From assembly GCA_947494975.1 (NCBI GenBank), contig CANLXA010000002.1:682001-746000 (forward strand): 64,000 bases of DNA, in the 5' to 3' direction. Source of the stretch: an uncultured Roseicyclus sp. (GTDB taxonomy: Bacteria > Pseudomonadota > Alphaproteobacteria > Rhodobacterales > Rhodobacteraceae). Under the pieces are notes generated by a model that had not been told where the DNA came from, did no database searches, and saw only the letters and a list, made by a program, of their open reading frames with translations. A program made the position numbers and the translations under genes. Below, in pieces: positions 25,070 to 35,763 of the stretch. Numbering within the stretch: position 1 is the stretch's first letter; the number at the start of each line of letters is the position of its first letter.

Positions 25070-26491
25070 TCAGATCGGGAGCGGCGCCGTAGGGCCGCTC
25101 TCCTCGAAGTCCCAGAAGGCCTGCCATGTGTCGCCCTCGCGCGTCAGGATCAGCGCGTTGCGTTCCGCGACATAGCGAAGGCGGTGGCCGGGGATCCGGT
25201 GTATCCGGATCCGGTGACCGGGCAGCGGCGCGTCACCCAGGGCAGCCAGATAATGCAGGGCGCGGGCCCAGGCCTTGGGCGGTGCGCGATGGGTGATACC
25301 GGAGGCGACAAGTTGGTGCAGTGGTGTGTCCGATGTAGCCATCGTCGCGTGAGTGGCAAGGTGGATCTCACCGGACAGGATCGTGACGTCATGGGCCGGC
25401 CTGCTCTGCATCTGATCCATCAGCCGCAAGGCCCGCTGCCACGACGCACGGTGGGCTCGGCTTTGCCACTGGTCGCGCAGGTCATCTTCGTATTTCTGCA
25501 TCCTGGGGGTCAGGACCATGAGCGTTTCCAGAATGGACAGACGCGGCCCGAGGAGAGGCACGGACGACAGGATCAGCGTGCGGCCCTCAAATTCCGCACG
25601 AGCCTGCCCTTCAAGGACCGCCCATGCCGCGTCGCTCATGACCTGCCGGCGAGTCCGTTCCGACCGCAGATCCGGCGCGATCAGGCGCAGGCCGGGGGCG
25701 TCAACCTCCCATCCCAGATGGTAGCCCTCTGGATCTGTGAACCGGGGCGGAAGGTCACCCGCCACGGTGCCGTGCTGGAAAACGAGCGCTGCCTCCTTGG
25801 CCACCTCAAAGAGGGTCTGACCAACGGGCGAATAGGTGCGGGATCGGCGCAGGGAACCCCAGCCGTCGCAGATGTCGTGATCGTCCCATTGCGCCAGCGA
25901 GGGCACGCGCGCAATCAGCCACGCGTAATCCGTTTGAGCCAGCTGTGACAGGTATCTTTCCAGAAACCGGGCGCGCAGATGCTGGCGCAGGTCATCGAGG
26001 TCGTGGGGCAGGGGGTCCTTCGGGATGTGATCGGGCCAGTCCTCGCTAAGCGGATGGCCGAGTGTTGCCTCATCGGCATAGATCTGGTCGCCGCCATGGA
26101 GCAGGAGCGTGAACGGGGCCTCCCGATGCCGCGCGGCCAGACGCGCCCACATTGCGTTGCGTTCGGTCTCATCCCGGTCCAGATCGCCATGCTCTTCGCC
26201 ATTGCACGACGCATAGGCGATCCGCAGATCACCGCTGACATCACTGGCCACGTCGTATCGCGTGTCGTTCCAGTGATAGAGAGACGGTGCATCGGCGGGC
26301 AGGTGGAACCGCGCTCTGAAAACATGGTGGCTGCCGTAATCCGCCAGCAGGCTCGGCTTGATCGTGTGGTCCGGGGTTTGCACGGGCCCAGGGGTCTGTC
26401 CCGGTGGTGCTACGAAGATCGCGGCCAGATGCAACCGTCCGTTGGCGATCTGATCGAGGATCAGGAGGGGGCCGAGGATAGGCTTAGCCAT
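25070..26491 (-). CDS. PhoD-like phosphatase family protein
   Basis: 473-residue protein with the metallophosphatase core of the PhoD/alkaline-phosphatase-D family. The metal-ligand clusters are LLHGGDQIYAD near 130, AQWDDHDICDGWGS near 199 and ILSGEIHLATH near 371. No signal peptide (Tat or Sec) is visible at the N terminus, unlike secreted PhoD, so it probably stays in the cytoplasm. Its substrate is unknown. It lies 14 bases downstream of hom and 94 bases upstream of glpX on the same strand. Confidence 0.82.
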   Translation of the reverse strand: MAKPILGPLLILDQIANGRLHLAAIFVAPPGQTPGPVQTPDHTIKPSLLADYGSHHVFRARFHLPADAPSLYHWNDTRYDVASDVSGDLRIAYASCNGEEHGDLDRDETERNAMWARLAARHREAPFTLLLHGGDQIYADEATLGHPLSEDWPDHIPKDPLPHDLDDLRQHLRARFLERYLSQLAQTDYAWLIARVPSLAQWDDHDICDGWGSLRRSRTYSPVGQTLFEVAKEAALVFQHGTVAGDLPPRFTDPEGYHLGWEVDAPGLRLIAPDLRSERTRRQVMSDAAWAVLEGQARAEFEGRTLILSSVPLLGPRLSILETLMVLTPRMQKYEDDLRDQWQSRAHRASWQRALRLMDQMQSRPAHDVTILSGEIHLATHATMATSDTPLHQLVASGITHRAPPKAWARALHYLAALGDAPLPGHRIRIHRIPGHRLRYVAERNALILTREGDTWQAFWDFEESGPTAPLPI

Positions 26492-26505
26492 GGGGGTGCT
26501 GTGCC

Positions 26506-27792
26506 TCAGACATCCTCGATGCGGAGGGCCACCGGCTCAGCTGAGACGACGCCGGTGGCGGGGAGCGCGGCCAAGGCGGCGTCAAGATCAGGCCGGGCGG
26601 ATTTGTGCGTAATGATCAGGACGGGCGCTGTGCCCTCGGCGTGATCATACTGGCGCATCCGGTCAATCGAGATGCCGTTTTCCCCAAGCGCCGTTGCAAC
26701 CTTTGCCAAGGCCCCGGGTTTGTCGACCAGTTCCATCCGAAGGTAGAAACGCGCCGGGCTTTCGGCGTTGGCAGGCGTCGCGGGCACCAGAGTTTCGGCA
26801 GGCTGGCCGAAGACGGGCAGGCGCAGGCCGCGCGCAATATCGCAGATGTCGCCCATGACGGCCGATGCCGTGGGGCCTTCGCCTGCGCCCGGACCGCGCA
26901 ACACGACCTGATCGACGGCATCGCCCTCGATCACGACCATGTTCGTGCCGCCCACCAGCTGCCCCAGGGGCGAGGTTGCGGGCACAAGGCACGGCGTCAT
27001 GCGCTGCTCCAGGCCGCGGCCCGTCATCTGCGCCACGCCAAGCAGTTTGATCTTGTACCCCAGATCGCCCGCGCGACGGATATCGTCGATCGAGACCTTG
27101 CCGATCCCATCAAGTCGCATGTCTCCGAAGGCCACTTGCGTGCCGAAGGCGATGGAGGCGAGGATCGCCAGTTTGTGGCCGGCATCTATGCCGCCCACAT
27201 CCAAATTCGGATCCGCCTCCAGAAAGCCCAACCCGTCCGCCTCGTCAAAGGCCTCCTGATAGCTGAGGCCGTCTTCATCCATGCGGGTCAGGATGTAATT
27301 GCAGGTGCCATTCATCACCCCCATGACGCGGGTGATCCGGTTGCCGGCCAGCCCCTCCATGAGCGATTTGATCACCGGGATGCCACCGGCCACAGCGGCC
27401 TCATAGCGCAGCGACACGTTCTTGGCCTCGGCGAGTTCGGCGAGCGTCTGCCCGTGATGGGCCAGCATCGCCTTGTTGGCGGTCACCACATCCTTGCCTG
27501 CGTTCAGGGCCGCTTCTGTCGCGTCCTTGGCCGGGCCTTCATCGCCGCCCATCAATTCGACAAACACATCCACATCGGCGCGCTTGGCGAGATCGACGGG
27601 ATCGTCCTCCCACGCATAATCGCCCAGATTGATGCCGCGATCCTTGTCGCGAGAGCGGGCTGAGACGGCTGAAATCGTTACCGCCCGTCCGGTGCGCGCA
27701 CCCAGAAGGGACGCATGGCGCTGGACGATCTTCACGACACCGACACCCACGGTGCCAAGCCCGGCAATGCCAAGGCGGATCGGGTCACTCAT
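26506..27792 (-). CDS. hom: Homoserine dehydrogenase
   Basis: 428-residue NAD(P)-dependent homoserine dehydrogenase of the threonine/methionine pathway. The nucleotide-binding motif is GLGTVGVGVV near 10-19. The catalytic domain carries MNGTCNYILTRM near 163 and EADPNLDVGGIDAGHKLAIL near 195-214. A C-terminal ACT domain starts near 350 (FYLRMELVDKPGALAKV), so threonine feedback is expected. Length is typical. The ATG at 27792 is followed by a normal N terminus. A small lipoprotein gene lies 78 bases upstream. Confidence 0.96.
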   Translation of the reverse strand: MSDPIRLGIAGLGTVGVGVVKIVQRHASLLGARTGRAVTISAVSARSRDKDRGINLGDYAWEDDPVDLAKRADVDVFVELMGGDEGPAKDATEAALNAGKDVVTANKAMLAHHGQTLAELAEAKNVSLRYEAAVAGGIPVIKSLMEGLAGNRITRVMGVMNGTCNYILTRMDEDGLSYQEAFDEADGLGFLEADPNLDVGGIDAGHKLAILASIAFGTQVAFGDMRLDGIGKVSIDDIRRAGDLGYKIKLLGVAQMTGRGLEQRMTPCLVPATSPLGQLVGGTNMVVIEGDAVDQVVLRGPGAGEGPTASAVMGDICDIARGLRLPVFGQPAETLVPATPANAESPARFYLRMELVDKPGALAKVATALGENGISIDRMRQYDHAEGTAPVLIITHKSARPDLDAALAALPATGVVSAEPVALRIEDV

Positions 27793-27870
27793 TGGGGGCT
27801 CTCCGGACGGCTGAATGTCTTGGCGCCCGTTTAGCGGCTTCGCAAAGGGGCTGCAACGTGGGGCGATGGT

Positions 27871-28122
27871 TCAGAGGGCCATATTGCGTAGCCACGCCGC
27901 GCGGCGGCGCAGGTCGGCGGCGCGGGCCTCCAGGCTGGCCCCTTCGCCAGCCGCGCTTCGAGCCATTGGTGCCTCGGACTGTGCAAGAAGCGGGCCAAGT
28001 GGCACCAGCGCCGGGTAGTCGGCCGCGCGCGCCTCGGCGCTCAGGCGATCATGCAGGTCCGGCATCCCAGGCGCGCAGGCGGCGACGGATAGAATCGCGA
28101 TGAGGCAGGCGGCATGACGCAT
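27871..28122 (-). CDS. Small putative lipoprotein
   Basis: 83-residue protein. Residues 1-15 are hydrophobic (HAACLIAILSVA) and end in a lipobox (SVAAC, Cys16), so an outer- or inner-membrane lipoprotein is likely. The mature part is Ala/Arg-rich and helical, with no family I recognise. The ATG at 28122 faces the divergent TetR gene at 28215, and the two share a 92-base intergenic region with a perfect palindrome. The longer open frame upstream is probably not coding. Confidence 0.65.
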   Translation of the reverse strand: MRHAACLIAILSVAACAPGMPDLHDRLSAEARAADYPALVPLGPLLAQSEAPMARSAAGEGASLEARAADLRRRAAWLRNMAL

Positions 28123-28185
28123 GGCACATGGGTAGCGCGGGCCATGGGGCCAAGTCCATATCTGCTGTTCAGGCGCGCCTTGAAT

Positions 28186-28199
28186 TGAACGCTCGTTCA
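28186..28199. promoter_or_regulatory. Palindromic operator for TetR regulator
   Basis: TGAACGCTCGTTCA is a perfect 14-base palindrome (TGAACG-CT-CGTTCA) 15 bases before the TetR start. Its shape fits the TNAACGNNCGTTNA site type used by several TetR regulators of acyl-CoA metabolism, so autoregulation is likely. A role on the opposite lipoprotein gene is possible. Confidence 0.6.
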
Positions 28200-28214
28200 G
28201 ATACGCTGCGATGC

Positions 28215-28799
28215 ATGGCACGAACCCAGGGCAGTCACGCCGGAACCACCGGCCCGAAAGTGCGTGATGCGGCCTTGCGCCTGTTCGCCCGACATGGATT
28301 TGCGGCGGTCTCCATGCGCCAGATCGCGGCGGAGGTAGGCGTGCAGGCCGGGGCATTGTACCTCTACACGGCAGACAAGCAGACGCTTCTGTTCGAGTTG
28401 ATGCGAGACCATCTGCACGATCTGTTGCAGGATTGGACGCCGCCCGGCGGTGGTCCTCTGCGTGAGCTCGAAGATTTCGCGCGCCACCACATCCGCTATC
28501 ATCTGGATCGCCCCGAACTCGTCTTCATCGCCTATATGGAATTGCGCAACCTGAGCCCGGAGAATTTCGCGGTGATAGAAGGGCTGCGGCGGGACTATGA
28601 GAACCGGTTGGAAGCGATCTTGCGGGACGGCGTGGCAGAGGGCGTGTTCGAGATGCCGGACCCGAAACTGGCCACGATGGGCCTGATTTCCATGCTGACC
28701 GGCGTGACGACCTGGTTTCGCGACGGTGGACGGCTGTCACGTGGCGACGTTGAGACGATCTATTGGGATATGGTCCGAAAGTCGGTGACGGCGGGGTAG
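28215..28799 (+). CDS. TetR-family regulator
   Basis: 194-residue TetR regulator. The helix-turn-helix at about 17-60 reads ALRLFARHGFAAVSMRQIAAEV and then GVQAGALYLYTADKQTLLFEL. The C-terminal domain (about 75-190) is helical, contains HHIRYHLDRPELVFIAYMELR, and resembles TetR_C_33-type domains of beta-oxidation regulators. I start at the ATG at 28215; an ATG four bases earlier is out of frame. The 14-base palindrome upstream is its likely site. Confidence 0.87.
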   Translation: MARTQGSHAGTTGPKVRDAALRLFARHGFAAVSMRQIAAEVGVQAGALYLYTADKQTLLFELMRDHLHDLLQDWTPPGGGPLRELEDFARHHIRYHLDRPELVFIAYMELRNLSPENFAVIEGLRRDYENRLEAILRDGVAEGVFEMPDPKLATMGLISMLTGVTTWFRDGGRLSRGDVETIYWDMVRKSVTAG

Positions 28800-28885
28800 G
28801 CGAGACCAGGACGTTTCGAGTCGAGCTCCATACGGAGCCGCCCGGCAAACCGCGCTACTGCTGATCAGTGCTCAGATCGAAGCGG

Positions 28886-29932
28886 TCATTCCGCCGGAAT
28901 CACCGGGACGAGACCACGATCTTCGGCGGGGAACGGCACAAGACGTTCCTGATCCTCGTCCCACAATTTGAGCGTAAAGGACCGGAACGCTTCGCGCCAG
29001 CCAATCGTCTGCACCTCGTAATGTTTGCGCAGGGCGCGGTGACAGACCCGCAGGCGGTAACTTGGGATATTGGCGTTGAAGTGGTGGATGTCGTGGTAAG
29101 TGATGTTGGCCACCGCCAGATCGAACCACCAGCCGAGATCCAGCGCGGAGGAGCCTTGCAGCGCCGCGCGCGCGGCGTTCAGCTCCGGTTTGCGGTCCCA
29201 CCAGGTATCTTCGAAATTGTGCTGCAGGTAGACGAGGAACACGCCGATGCATCCGGCCGTGAAGACCGTGCCCGCATAGATGATCAGCCCGGGTATTCCG
29301 GCCAGCAACCAGATCGCAACCACCCAGGCCACGATCCCGAGATTGTGGGCCAGCACCTTGAAAGGTGCGATGCGCAGCGAGTTCTTTGGCCAGCGATAGG
29401 CCAACACGTATGTGAACAATCCCCCGACGGGGATCATGAGGAGTGGGTTGCGATAGAGGCGATAGTAGAGCCGTTTCCAGAACCCGGCTGCGCGCCATTC
29501 GCGCAGGGTCATGGTGAAAATCTCGGTCGTGTCGCGCTCGTCGAGATTGCCGAGGTGGCTGTGATGTTCGTTGTGGTTGAACTGCATGACGTTGAAGGGC
29601 GTCAGGGTGAAGATGCTGAGCCCGTGGCCCGCCAGAGTATTCAGACGGCTGGTGGAAAACAGCGAGTTATGGCCGGTATCATGCTGCAACACGTAGAGCC
29701 GAACACCAGAAAAGGCGTTGACGATGATCAGCGGCACGACAAGCCACCAAGTCGGCCAAGCCATCACGGCCAGCGTGAGCGTCAGAAAGTAGACCGCGAA
29801 CGTGCCGAAATAGCTCAGCGCCGCCAGGCGATCGTCGCGCGTCGTCCAATCGCGGACAAAACGACGAATCTCTCGCTCCGCCTCTTGGCGGTAGTTTGGT
29901 GTGATCTCGGGAAGGGACGATGTGGCGTGCAT
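28886..29932 (-). CDS. Membrane fatty acid desaturase
   Basis: 348-residue di-iron membrane desaturase. Histidine boxes are HDTGH near 84-88, HNEHHSH near 120-126 and HDIHH near 281-285, and four membrane segments lie at about 42-66, 66-80, 170-190 and 195-220. It is larger than, and clearly different from, the desaturase-like protein at 4.1 kb. A TetR regulator lies divergently 264 bases away and may control it. The physiological substrate, probably phospholipid acyl chains or a related lipid, is inferred. Confidence 0.87.
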   Translation of the reverse strand: MHATSSLPEITPNYRQEAEREIRRFVRDWTTRDDRLAALSYFGTFAVYFLTLTLAVMAWPTWWLVVPLIIVNAFSGVRLYVLQHDTGHNSLFSTSRLNTLAGHGLSIFTLTPFNVMQFNHNEHHSHLGNLDERDTTEIFTMTLREWRAAGFWKRLYYRLYRNPLLMIPVGGLFTYVLAYRWPKNSLRIAPFKVLAHNLGIVAWVVAIWLLAGIPGLIIYAGTVFTAGCIGVFLVYLQHNFEDTWWDRKPELNAARAALQGSSALDLGWWFDLAVANITYHDIHHFNANIPSYRLRVCHRALRKHYEVQTIGWREAFRSFTLKLWDEDQERLVPFPAEDRGLVPVIPAE

Positions 29933-30196
29933 GGGTCCGGTCCAAGTCTCGCAGGATTTTGTTAATATTGAATCTTTTCGGGTCAGGCGTAGGGGTTAAC
30001 CATCGGCAGCGTGTCCTGCCAATACGGGTATTTAGGTACTCTCTTCGGAAGTGCAAATTGCCATGTGCTGTGCTGCACTGCAACAATACGTCGTTCAGCC
30101 GGGGTGTTGCGCAGAAAGTGGCCAGCCGTACGGAGGGTTTTCCTTACCTCGACAGATTTGATAGGGCCTTGAACGGCGTTCAGGGCGGGGAGTCCG

Positions 30197-30796
30197 ATGG
30201 CAGGTAAAGTTGAGGCGAGAAAGGCCGCACTGCGCGAAAAGCTGGTGGATCTGGCAGAAGCGCAGATCGCGGCCGACGGGTTGGCCTCGCTTCGGGCACG
30301 GGAGTTGGCGAAACGGGCTGGGTGCGCGGTTGGTGCGATCTATTCGCATTTCGAGGATATGCACGCCCTGACCCTGGAGGTGAACGGGCGGACCTTCACC
30401 CGCTTGGGCGCCGCGGTTGGTGCAGTTGTGGCGCAGGGGCGGGGCGACACGCCCAATGATCGCCTGATCGCAATGTCCCATGCCTATCTGGCATTCGCGG
30501 GTGACCATCCGAAACTCTGGCGCGCGCTCTTTGATGTGGAGATGCGCAGCGACGGCCCAGTGCCGAACTGGTACGCCCAGGCGATGGCGCAGCTGTTTGC
30601 CTACATCACGGCGCCCTTGGCCGAGATTTTCCCCGATTTCGATGATGTGCAGCTGGATCTGATGACGCGGACGCTGTTTTCCAGCGTGCACGGGATTGTC
30701 CTTCTGGGCCTCGAAAACCGGATCTCCGGTGTGCCCGGTGCGCAGTTGAAGACGATGATCCGCCTGCTTCTGGAGCAGGTCGGTCAGAAAAGCTGA
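30197..30796 (+). CDS. TetR-family regulator
   Basis: 199-residue TetR regulator. The DNA-binding domain (about 12-58) has [19 protein letters not shown] followed by [21 protein letters not shown]. The C-terminal domain (about 80-195) is of the TetR_C_13/WHG-like helical type, with [19 protein letters not shown]. It is divergent from the desaturase gene and may repress it; this is inferred from position only. The 264-base gap holds a weak GTGC-N6-GCAC repeat near 30065-30078 but no strong operator. Confidence 0.85.
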   Translation: MAGKVEARKAALREKLVDLAEAQIAADGLASLRARELAKRAGCAVGAIYSHFEDMHALTLEVNGRTFTRLGAAVGAVVAQGRGDTPNDRLIAMSHAYLAFAGDHPKLWRALFDVEMRSDGPVPNWYAQAMAQLFAYITAPLAEIFPDFDDVQLDLMTRTLFSSVHGIVLLGLENRISGVPGAQLKTMIRLLLEQVGQKS

Positions 30797-30948
30797 GTGG
30801 TGTCGATCTCACAGGTTGGGGGGTCACGGCTTGGATGACCCTCATTGATTACACCAATGCCTGACGGATGAGCTGATCAGCGCTAGCAGCTCAATTGATC
30901 AGATGATCGCGACGGGCTCTGGGGTTGCCGCTGACAAGAAAGCACCCA

Positions 30949-30962
30949 AGGCCTGAAGGCCT
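30949..30962 (-). terminator. Weak hairpin after glyA
   Basis: AGGCC (30949-30953) pairs with GGCCT (30958-30962) about 28 bases after the glyA stop. On the minus strand the sequence then runs TTGGGTGCTTTCTT, a poor T-run, so termination strength is uncertain. Confidence 0.35.
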
Positions 30963-30989
30963 CGGGCATCGTTTCGCCGTGTGGATCGT

Positions 30990-32285
30990 TCAGAGCGACG
31001 GATAAATCGGGAACTTGTCGCACAGCGCTTGGACCTCGGCCCGCACTTTCGCTTCGACCGCATCGTTGCCGTCTTCGCCGTTGGCGGCCAGGCCATCGAC
31101 GACCTCCACGATCCAATCGGCGATTTGGCGGAATTCAGGCTCGCCGAAGCCCCGGGTGGTGCCCGCCGGTGAACCAAGGCGGATGCCCGATGTCACCATA
31201 GGCTTCTCGGTGTCAAACGGAATGCCGTTCTTGTTGCAGGTTATGTGGGCGCGGCCCAACGCCTTTTCGGTCGCGTTGCCCTTTACGCCCTTGGGGCGCA
31301 GGTCCACCAGCATGAGGTGTGTATCGGTGCCGCCGGTGACGATGTCGAGCCCGCCTTTCATCAATTGATCGGCCAGTGCCTGCGCATTGGCGATCACCTG
31401 CGCCTGGTAATCCTTGAAGCCCGGGCGCAGAGCTTCACCAAACGCAACAGCCTTGGCGGCGATCACATGCATTAGTGGGCCACCCTGAATGCCGGGGAAG
31501 ATGGCCGAGTTGACCTTCTTCGCGATGGCTTCGTCGTCGGTCAGGATCATGCCGCCGCGGGGGCCGCGCAGGGTCTTGTGGGTGGTCGTCGTGGCGACAT
31601 GGGCATGGGGGAAGGGGGAGGGGTAATGGCCCGATGCCACCAGACCTGCGAAATGCGCCATGTCGACCAGAAGATACGCGCCGACACTGTCTGCAATCTC
31701 GCGCATTCTTGCGAAATCTATGATCCGCGGGATGGCGGAGCCGCCGGCGATGAGCATTTTCGGCCTGTGCTCGGCCGTCAGTTCGGCGATCTGATCGTAG
31801 TCGATCTCCATATCCTGCTGACGGACGCCATACTGGATCGCGTTGAACCATTTGCCAGACTGATTGGGCTTGGCGCCGTGGGTCAGGTGACCGCCTGCGT
31901 CGAGGCTCATCCCAAGGATCGTATCGCCGGGCCGCAAGAGTGCGGTGAATACGCCCTGGTTCGCCTGAGAGCCGGAGTTCGCCTGCACATTGGCAAAGTC
32001 ACACCCGAAAAGCTGCTTGGCGCGGTCAATCGCCAGCTGCTCGGCGATATCGACATATTGGCATCCACCGTAGTAGCGGCGGCCCGGGTAGCCCTCGGCG
32101 TATTTGTTCGTCATGACGCCGCCCTGAGCCTCCATCACGGCCGCTGAGACGATATTTTCGGAGGCGATCAGCTCGATTTCATCGCGCTGGCGCCCCAACT
32201 CCTGACGGGTAGCCGCAAAGATCTCTGGGTCGCGTGTTTCGAGCGCTTCGGTGAAAAAGCCTTCATCACGATGGGGGGCGTTCAT
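30990..32285 (-). CDS. glyA: Serine hydroxymethyltransferase
   Basis: GlyA, 431 residues, PLP enzyme interconverting serine and glycine and supplying one-carbon units. The PLP lysine lies in [14 protein letters not shown] near residue 235. Conserved elements include LIASENIVS near 40, [15 protein letters not shown] near 59 and [10 protein letters not shown] near 98. The start ATG at 32285 is preceded by AAGGAGAGG, a strong ribosome-binding site; longer in-frame readings are not needed. Divergent from nadK with a 198-base gap in which I see no recognised riboswitch. Confidence 0.96.
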   Translation of the reverse strand: MNAPHRDEGFFTEALETRDPEIFAATRQELGRQRDEIELIASENIVSAAVMEAQGGVMTNKYAEGYPGRRYYGGCQYVDIAEQLAIDRAKQLFGCDFANVQANSGSQANQGVFTALLRPGDTILGMSLDAGGHLTHGAKPNQSGKWFNAIQYGVRQQDMEIDYDQIAELTAEHRPKMLIAGGSAIPRIIDFARMREIADSVGAYLLVDMAHFAGLVASGHYPSPFPHAHVATTTTHKTLRGPRGGMILTDDEAIAKKVNSAIFPGIQGGPLMHVIAAKAVAFGEALRPGFKDYQAQVIANAQALADQLMKGGLDIVTGGTDTHLMLVDLRPKGVKGNATEKALGRAHITCNKNGIPFDTEKPMVTSGIRLGSPAGTTRGFGEPEFRQIADWIVEVVDGLAANGEDGNDAVEAKVRAEVQALCDKFPIYPSL

Positions 32286-32483
32286 GGGCCTCTCCTTGCC
32301 ATGGCGAAAAACAATATGGCTTGCGATGTAGGCCAGATCAGCCTTTCGGGAAAGCCCGGATTGCGGCGCTGTCCCGGTGAAAAGCGGCAAGGGAACTGGC
32401 CCGTGTTGCCCATGCGGGATTGTGTTTCCCATGGGCGCGGGCAATGGTCTGTGGGGTAACTGACTGATTGGAAGGGGCGTTTC

Positions 32484-33251
32484 ATGCCCGCCGCGCGTAA
32501 CATCGCGTTCATGGCGTCCGATACGCCGCTGGCGCAGGAGGCCAAGGTCGCGCTTGAGGCGCGCTATGGCAGTTTCGCGCCCGGCGAGGCGGATGTGATA
32601 GTGGCGCTGGGGGGGGACGGCTTCATGTTGTCCACCCTGCATGGCACACAAGGGCTGCCCGCGCCGGTCTATGGCATGAACCGGGGCACTGTCGGGTTCC
32701 TGATGAACGGCTACGGCGAAGACGACCTGATCGCGCGGCTGGAGGCGGCGGAAGAAGCGGTGCTCAACCCGCTGCACATGCGCGCCGTCTGCGTCGACGG
32801 CAGTGTCGTCGATGCACTGGCGATCAACGAGGTGAGCCTGCTGCGCGCGGGGCCGCAGGCCGCAAAGCTGAAGATCTTTGTCGATGGCAAATTGCGGATG
32901 GAAGAACTGGTCTGCGATGGTGCTTTGATCAGCACGCCGGCAGGATCGACTGCCTACAATTACTCGGCCCACGGTCCCATTCTGCCGATCGGGGCGGACG
33001 TTCTGGCGATGACGGCGGTTGCGGCCTTCCGCCCCCGTCGTTGGCGCGGGGCGCTGCTGCCGAAATCCGCCGTCGTAAGGATCGAGGTGGTCGAGGCTCC
33101 GAAACGCCCGGTCATGGCTGATGCCGACAGCCGGTCAGTCAAAGGCGTTGCCTCGGTCGAGATCCGGTCCGAGCCGGCGGTGGAGCATAGAATCCTGTTC
33201 GATCCGGGCCATGGGCTGGAAGAGCGTTTGCTGCGCGAGCAGTTCCAATAG
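32484..33251 (+). CDS. nadK: NAD kinase
   Basis: NAD kinase (NadK), 255 residues, making NADP from NAD. The glycine-rich motif GGDGFML is near 41-47. [10 protein letters not shown] lies near 64-73 and the conserved [17 protein letters not shown] near 150-166. The protein is about the usual length for alphaproteobacterial NadK. Start ATG 32484 has GAAGGGGC 8 bases upstream. It precedes the malic enzyme by 82 bases, so NADP supply and use may be transcribed together, though a promoter between them cannot be excluded. Confidence 0.95.
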   Translation: MPAARNIAFMASDTPLAQEAKVALEARYGSFAPGEADVIVALGGDGFMLSTLHGTQGLPAPVYGMNRGTVGFLMNGYGEDDLIARLEAAEEAVLNPLHMRAVCVDGSVVDALAINEVSLLRAGPQAAKLKIFVDGKLRMEELVCDGALISTPAGSTAYNYSAHGPILPIGADVLAMTAVAAFRPRRWRGALLPKSAVVRIEVVEAPKRPVMADADSRSVKGVASVEIRSEPAVEHRILFDPGHGLEERLLREQFQ

Positions 33252-33333
33252 GCGACGCGCGGTGTCGCAGGGGCACGGTCCCTGGCCCGTGATAGAGAAT
33301 GTTCAGCGTTAAACGATTAGGGCGGGAGACGAG

Positions 33334-35610
33334 ATGAGCGACGATAAGCAGGATGGGTTGCGCGAGGCGGCGCTGCATTATCATGAGTACCCGCGCCCCG
33401 GGAAGCTGGAGATCCGCGCAACCAAACCCTTGGCCAATGGTCGCGATTTGGCCCGCGCCTACTCACCCGGCGTGGCCGAGGCCTGCCTTGAGATCAAGGC
33501 GGATCCAGCAGACGCCGCGCGCTATACCGCTCGCGGCAATCTGGTGGCGGTGGTTACGAACGGCTCGGCAGTTCTGGGCCTGGGCAATATCGGCGCGCTG
33601 GCCTCCAAACCAGTGATGGAGGGCAAGGCCGTTCTTTTCAAGAAATTCGCCAATATCGATTGCTTCGACATTGAGCTGGATGAACCGGACCCCGAAAAGC
33701 TTGCAGATATCGTGTGCGCGCTGGAGCCGACCTTTGGCGCAATCAACCTCGAGGACATCAAAGCGCCCGATTGCTTTATCGTTGAACAATTATGCCGTCA
33801 GCGAATGGGCATCCCCGTTTTCCATGATGACCAGCACGGCACTGCCATTGTCGTGGGGGCGGCCGCGACCAACGCATTACGCGTGGCCAATAAGCGGTTC
33901 GAGGATATCAAGGTTGTGTCCACCGGCGGAGGCGCGGCGGGAATTGCCTGCCTCAACATGCTCCTGAAGCTTGGGGTGAAGCGCGACAACGTCTGGCTGT
34001 GTGATATAGACGGTCTTATCCATGAGGGTCGGGGCAATTCGACGCCGCAGAAGGACGCCTACGCGCAGGGCAGCGAGGCCAAGACGCTGGACGATGTGAT
34101 CGACGGCGCGGATCTGTTCCTTGGCCTGTCTGGGCCCGGCGTGCTGACGCCGGACATGGTGGCGAAGATGGCCAACCGGCCCATCATCTTTGCACTGGCC
34201 AACCCGACGCCCGAAATTCTGCCCGACGCGGCCCGCGCCGTCGCACCAGATGCGATCATTGCGACGGGACGCAGCGATTTTCCCAATCAGGTCAACAACG
34301 TGCTGTGTTTTCCGTTCATCTTCCGGGGTGCGCTGGATGTTGGCGCGACAGAGATCAACGACGCGATGCAATTGGCCTGTATCGATGGCATCGCCGAATT
34401 GGCTCGCGCCACCACCTCAGCCGAAGCTGCGGCGGCCTATAAGGGCGAACAGCTGACGTTCGGAGCCGATTACCTGATCCCCAAGCCGTTCGATCCCCGC
34501 CTGATTGCCGTGGTTGCCGGAGCGGTTGCCGAGGCCGCGATGGCCACGGGCGTGGCAACGCGGCCCCTGGACGATGTCTCGGCTTACAGGGCCAAGTTGA
34601 ACCAGTCGGTCTTCAAATCGGCTTTCATCATGCGCCCTGTCTTCGATGCCGCGGCGACGGCGGAGCGGTCCATCGTCTTCGCCGAAGGGGAAGATGAACG
34701 CGTTCTGCGTGCCGCACAGGCAATCTTGCAGGAAACCACCGACCGTCCGATCCTGATTGGCCGCCCCGAAGTAATCGAGGCGCGGATTGAACGGGCCGGG
34801 TTGGTGATCCGCCCGGGTGAGGATTTTGCGCTGGTGAACCCGGAAAACGATCCCCGCTATCGGGATTATTGGGAGACGTATCATGGGCTGATGGCCCGGC
34901 GCGGCGTCTCCCCCGATCTGGCGCGCGCCATCATGCGCACGAATACAACCGCCATCGGTGCCGTCATGGTGCATCGCGGTGAGGCCGACAGCCTTATTTG
35001 CGGGACGTTTGGCCAATATCTATGGCACTTGAATTACGTCAGCTGCGTGCTGGGCCGCCAGGATCTGCATCCCATCGGCGCGTTGAGCCTCATGATCTTG
35101 GAGGATGGCCCGTTGTTCATCGGCGACACGCAGGTGCACCCGACGCCCACGCCGGAGCAGATTGCGGAAACGACGGTGGCCTGCGCGCGCCACATCCGCC
35201 GTTTTGGAGTGGAGCCCAAGATCGCGCTGTGTTCCGGGAGCCAATTCGGGAACCTTGACAGTGACAGCGGGCGGCGGATGCGGGCGGCGCTGGAGATATT
35301 GGACAGCACACCGCAGGACTTCATCTACGAAGGCGAAATGCATGTCGATAGCGCCCTGGATGCCGAGCTGCGCGCGAGGGTCTTTCCCGATTGTCGTTTG
35401 GACGGGGTGGCAAACGCGCTTGTATTCGCGTCGACCGACGCGGCAGGTGCCACGCGCAACATCCTGAAAACGCGCGCCAACGGATTGGAAGTTGGTCCGA
35501 TCCTGATGGGAATGGGCAACCGCGCCCATATCGTCACCCCGTCGATTACGGCGCGCGGCTTGCTCAACATCTCGGCTCTCGCCGGAACGCCGGTCAGTCA
35601 CTACAGCTGA
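33334..35610 (+). CDS. maeB: NADP-malic enzyme with phosphotransacetylase-like domain
   Basis: 758-residue malic enzyme of the MaeB type, oxidatively decarboxylating malate to pyruvate and producing NADPH. Residues about 15-420 form the malic-enzyme core with [12 protein letters not shown] near 72, the catalytic lysine in [14 protein letters not shown] near 91, DDQHGTA near 165 and the NADP-binding [11 protein letters not shown] near 193. The C-terminal about 440-758 resembles phosphotransacetylase ([34 protein letters not shown]), thought to be regulatory rather than catalytic in this family. Good full-length match. Confidence 0.95.
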   Translation: MSDDKQDGLREAALHYHEYPRPGKLEIRATKPLANGRDLARAYSPGVAEACLEIKADPADAARYTARGNLVAVVTNGSAVLGLGNIGALASKPVMEGKAVLFKKFANIDCFDIELDEPDPEKLADIVCALEPTFGAINLEDIKAPDCFIVEQLCRQRMGIPVFHDDQHGTAIVVGAAATNALRVANKRFEDIKVVSTGGGAAGIACLNMLLKLGVKRDNVWLCDIDGLIHEGRGNSTPQKDAYAQGSEAKTLDDVIDGADLFLGLSGPGVLTPDMVAKMANRPIIFALANPTPEILPDAARAVAPDAIIATGRSDFPNQVNNVLCFPFIFRGALDVGATEINDAMQLACIDGIAELARATTSAEAAAAYKGEQLTFGADYLIPKPFDPRLIAVVAGAVAEAAMATGVATRPLDDVSAYRAKLNQSVFKSAFIMRPVFDAAATAERSIVFAEGEDERVLRAAQAILQETTDRPILIGRPEVIEARIERAGLVIRPGEDFALVNPENDPRYRDYWETYHGLMARRGVSPDLARAIMRTNTTAIGAVMVHRGEADSLICGTFGQYLWHLNYVSCVLGRQDLHPIGALSLMILEDGPLFIGDTQVHPTPTPEQIAETTVACARHIRRFGVEPKIALCSGSQFGNLDSDSGRRMRAALEILDSTPQDFIYEGEMHVDSALDAELRARVFPDCRLDGVANALVFASTDAAGATRNILKTRANGLEVGPILMGMGNRAHIVTPSITARGLLNISALAGTPVSHYS

Positions 35611-35763
35611 CCACGCCACCTGTGCGGCGGTTTGTGGATAAACGGTGGAGAGTTCAGCCCTCGTCGGTCTGATAGAAGCGTTGCAAGAACAAGACGTTTG
35701 CGAACGATCTGGCGTGCGGCATGGATCGGCCCGCGCAAATCCTCTACCATAGGGTCACAAGTC

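Noticed and set aside
32286-32483. Possible riboswitch upstream of glyA
   Set aside because: I looked for glycine, SAM or SAH riboswitch features in the glyA-nadK gap on both strands and could not identify a conserved core.
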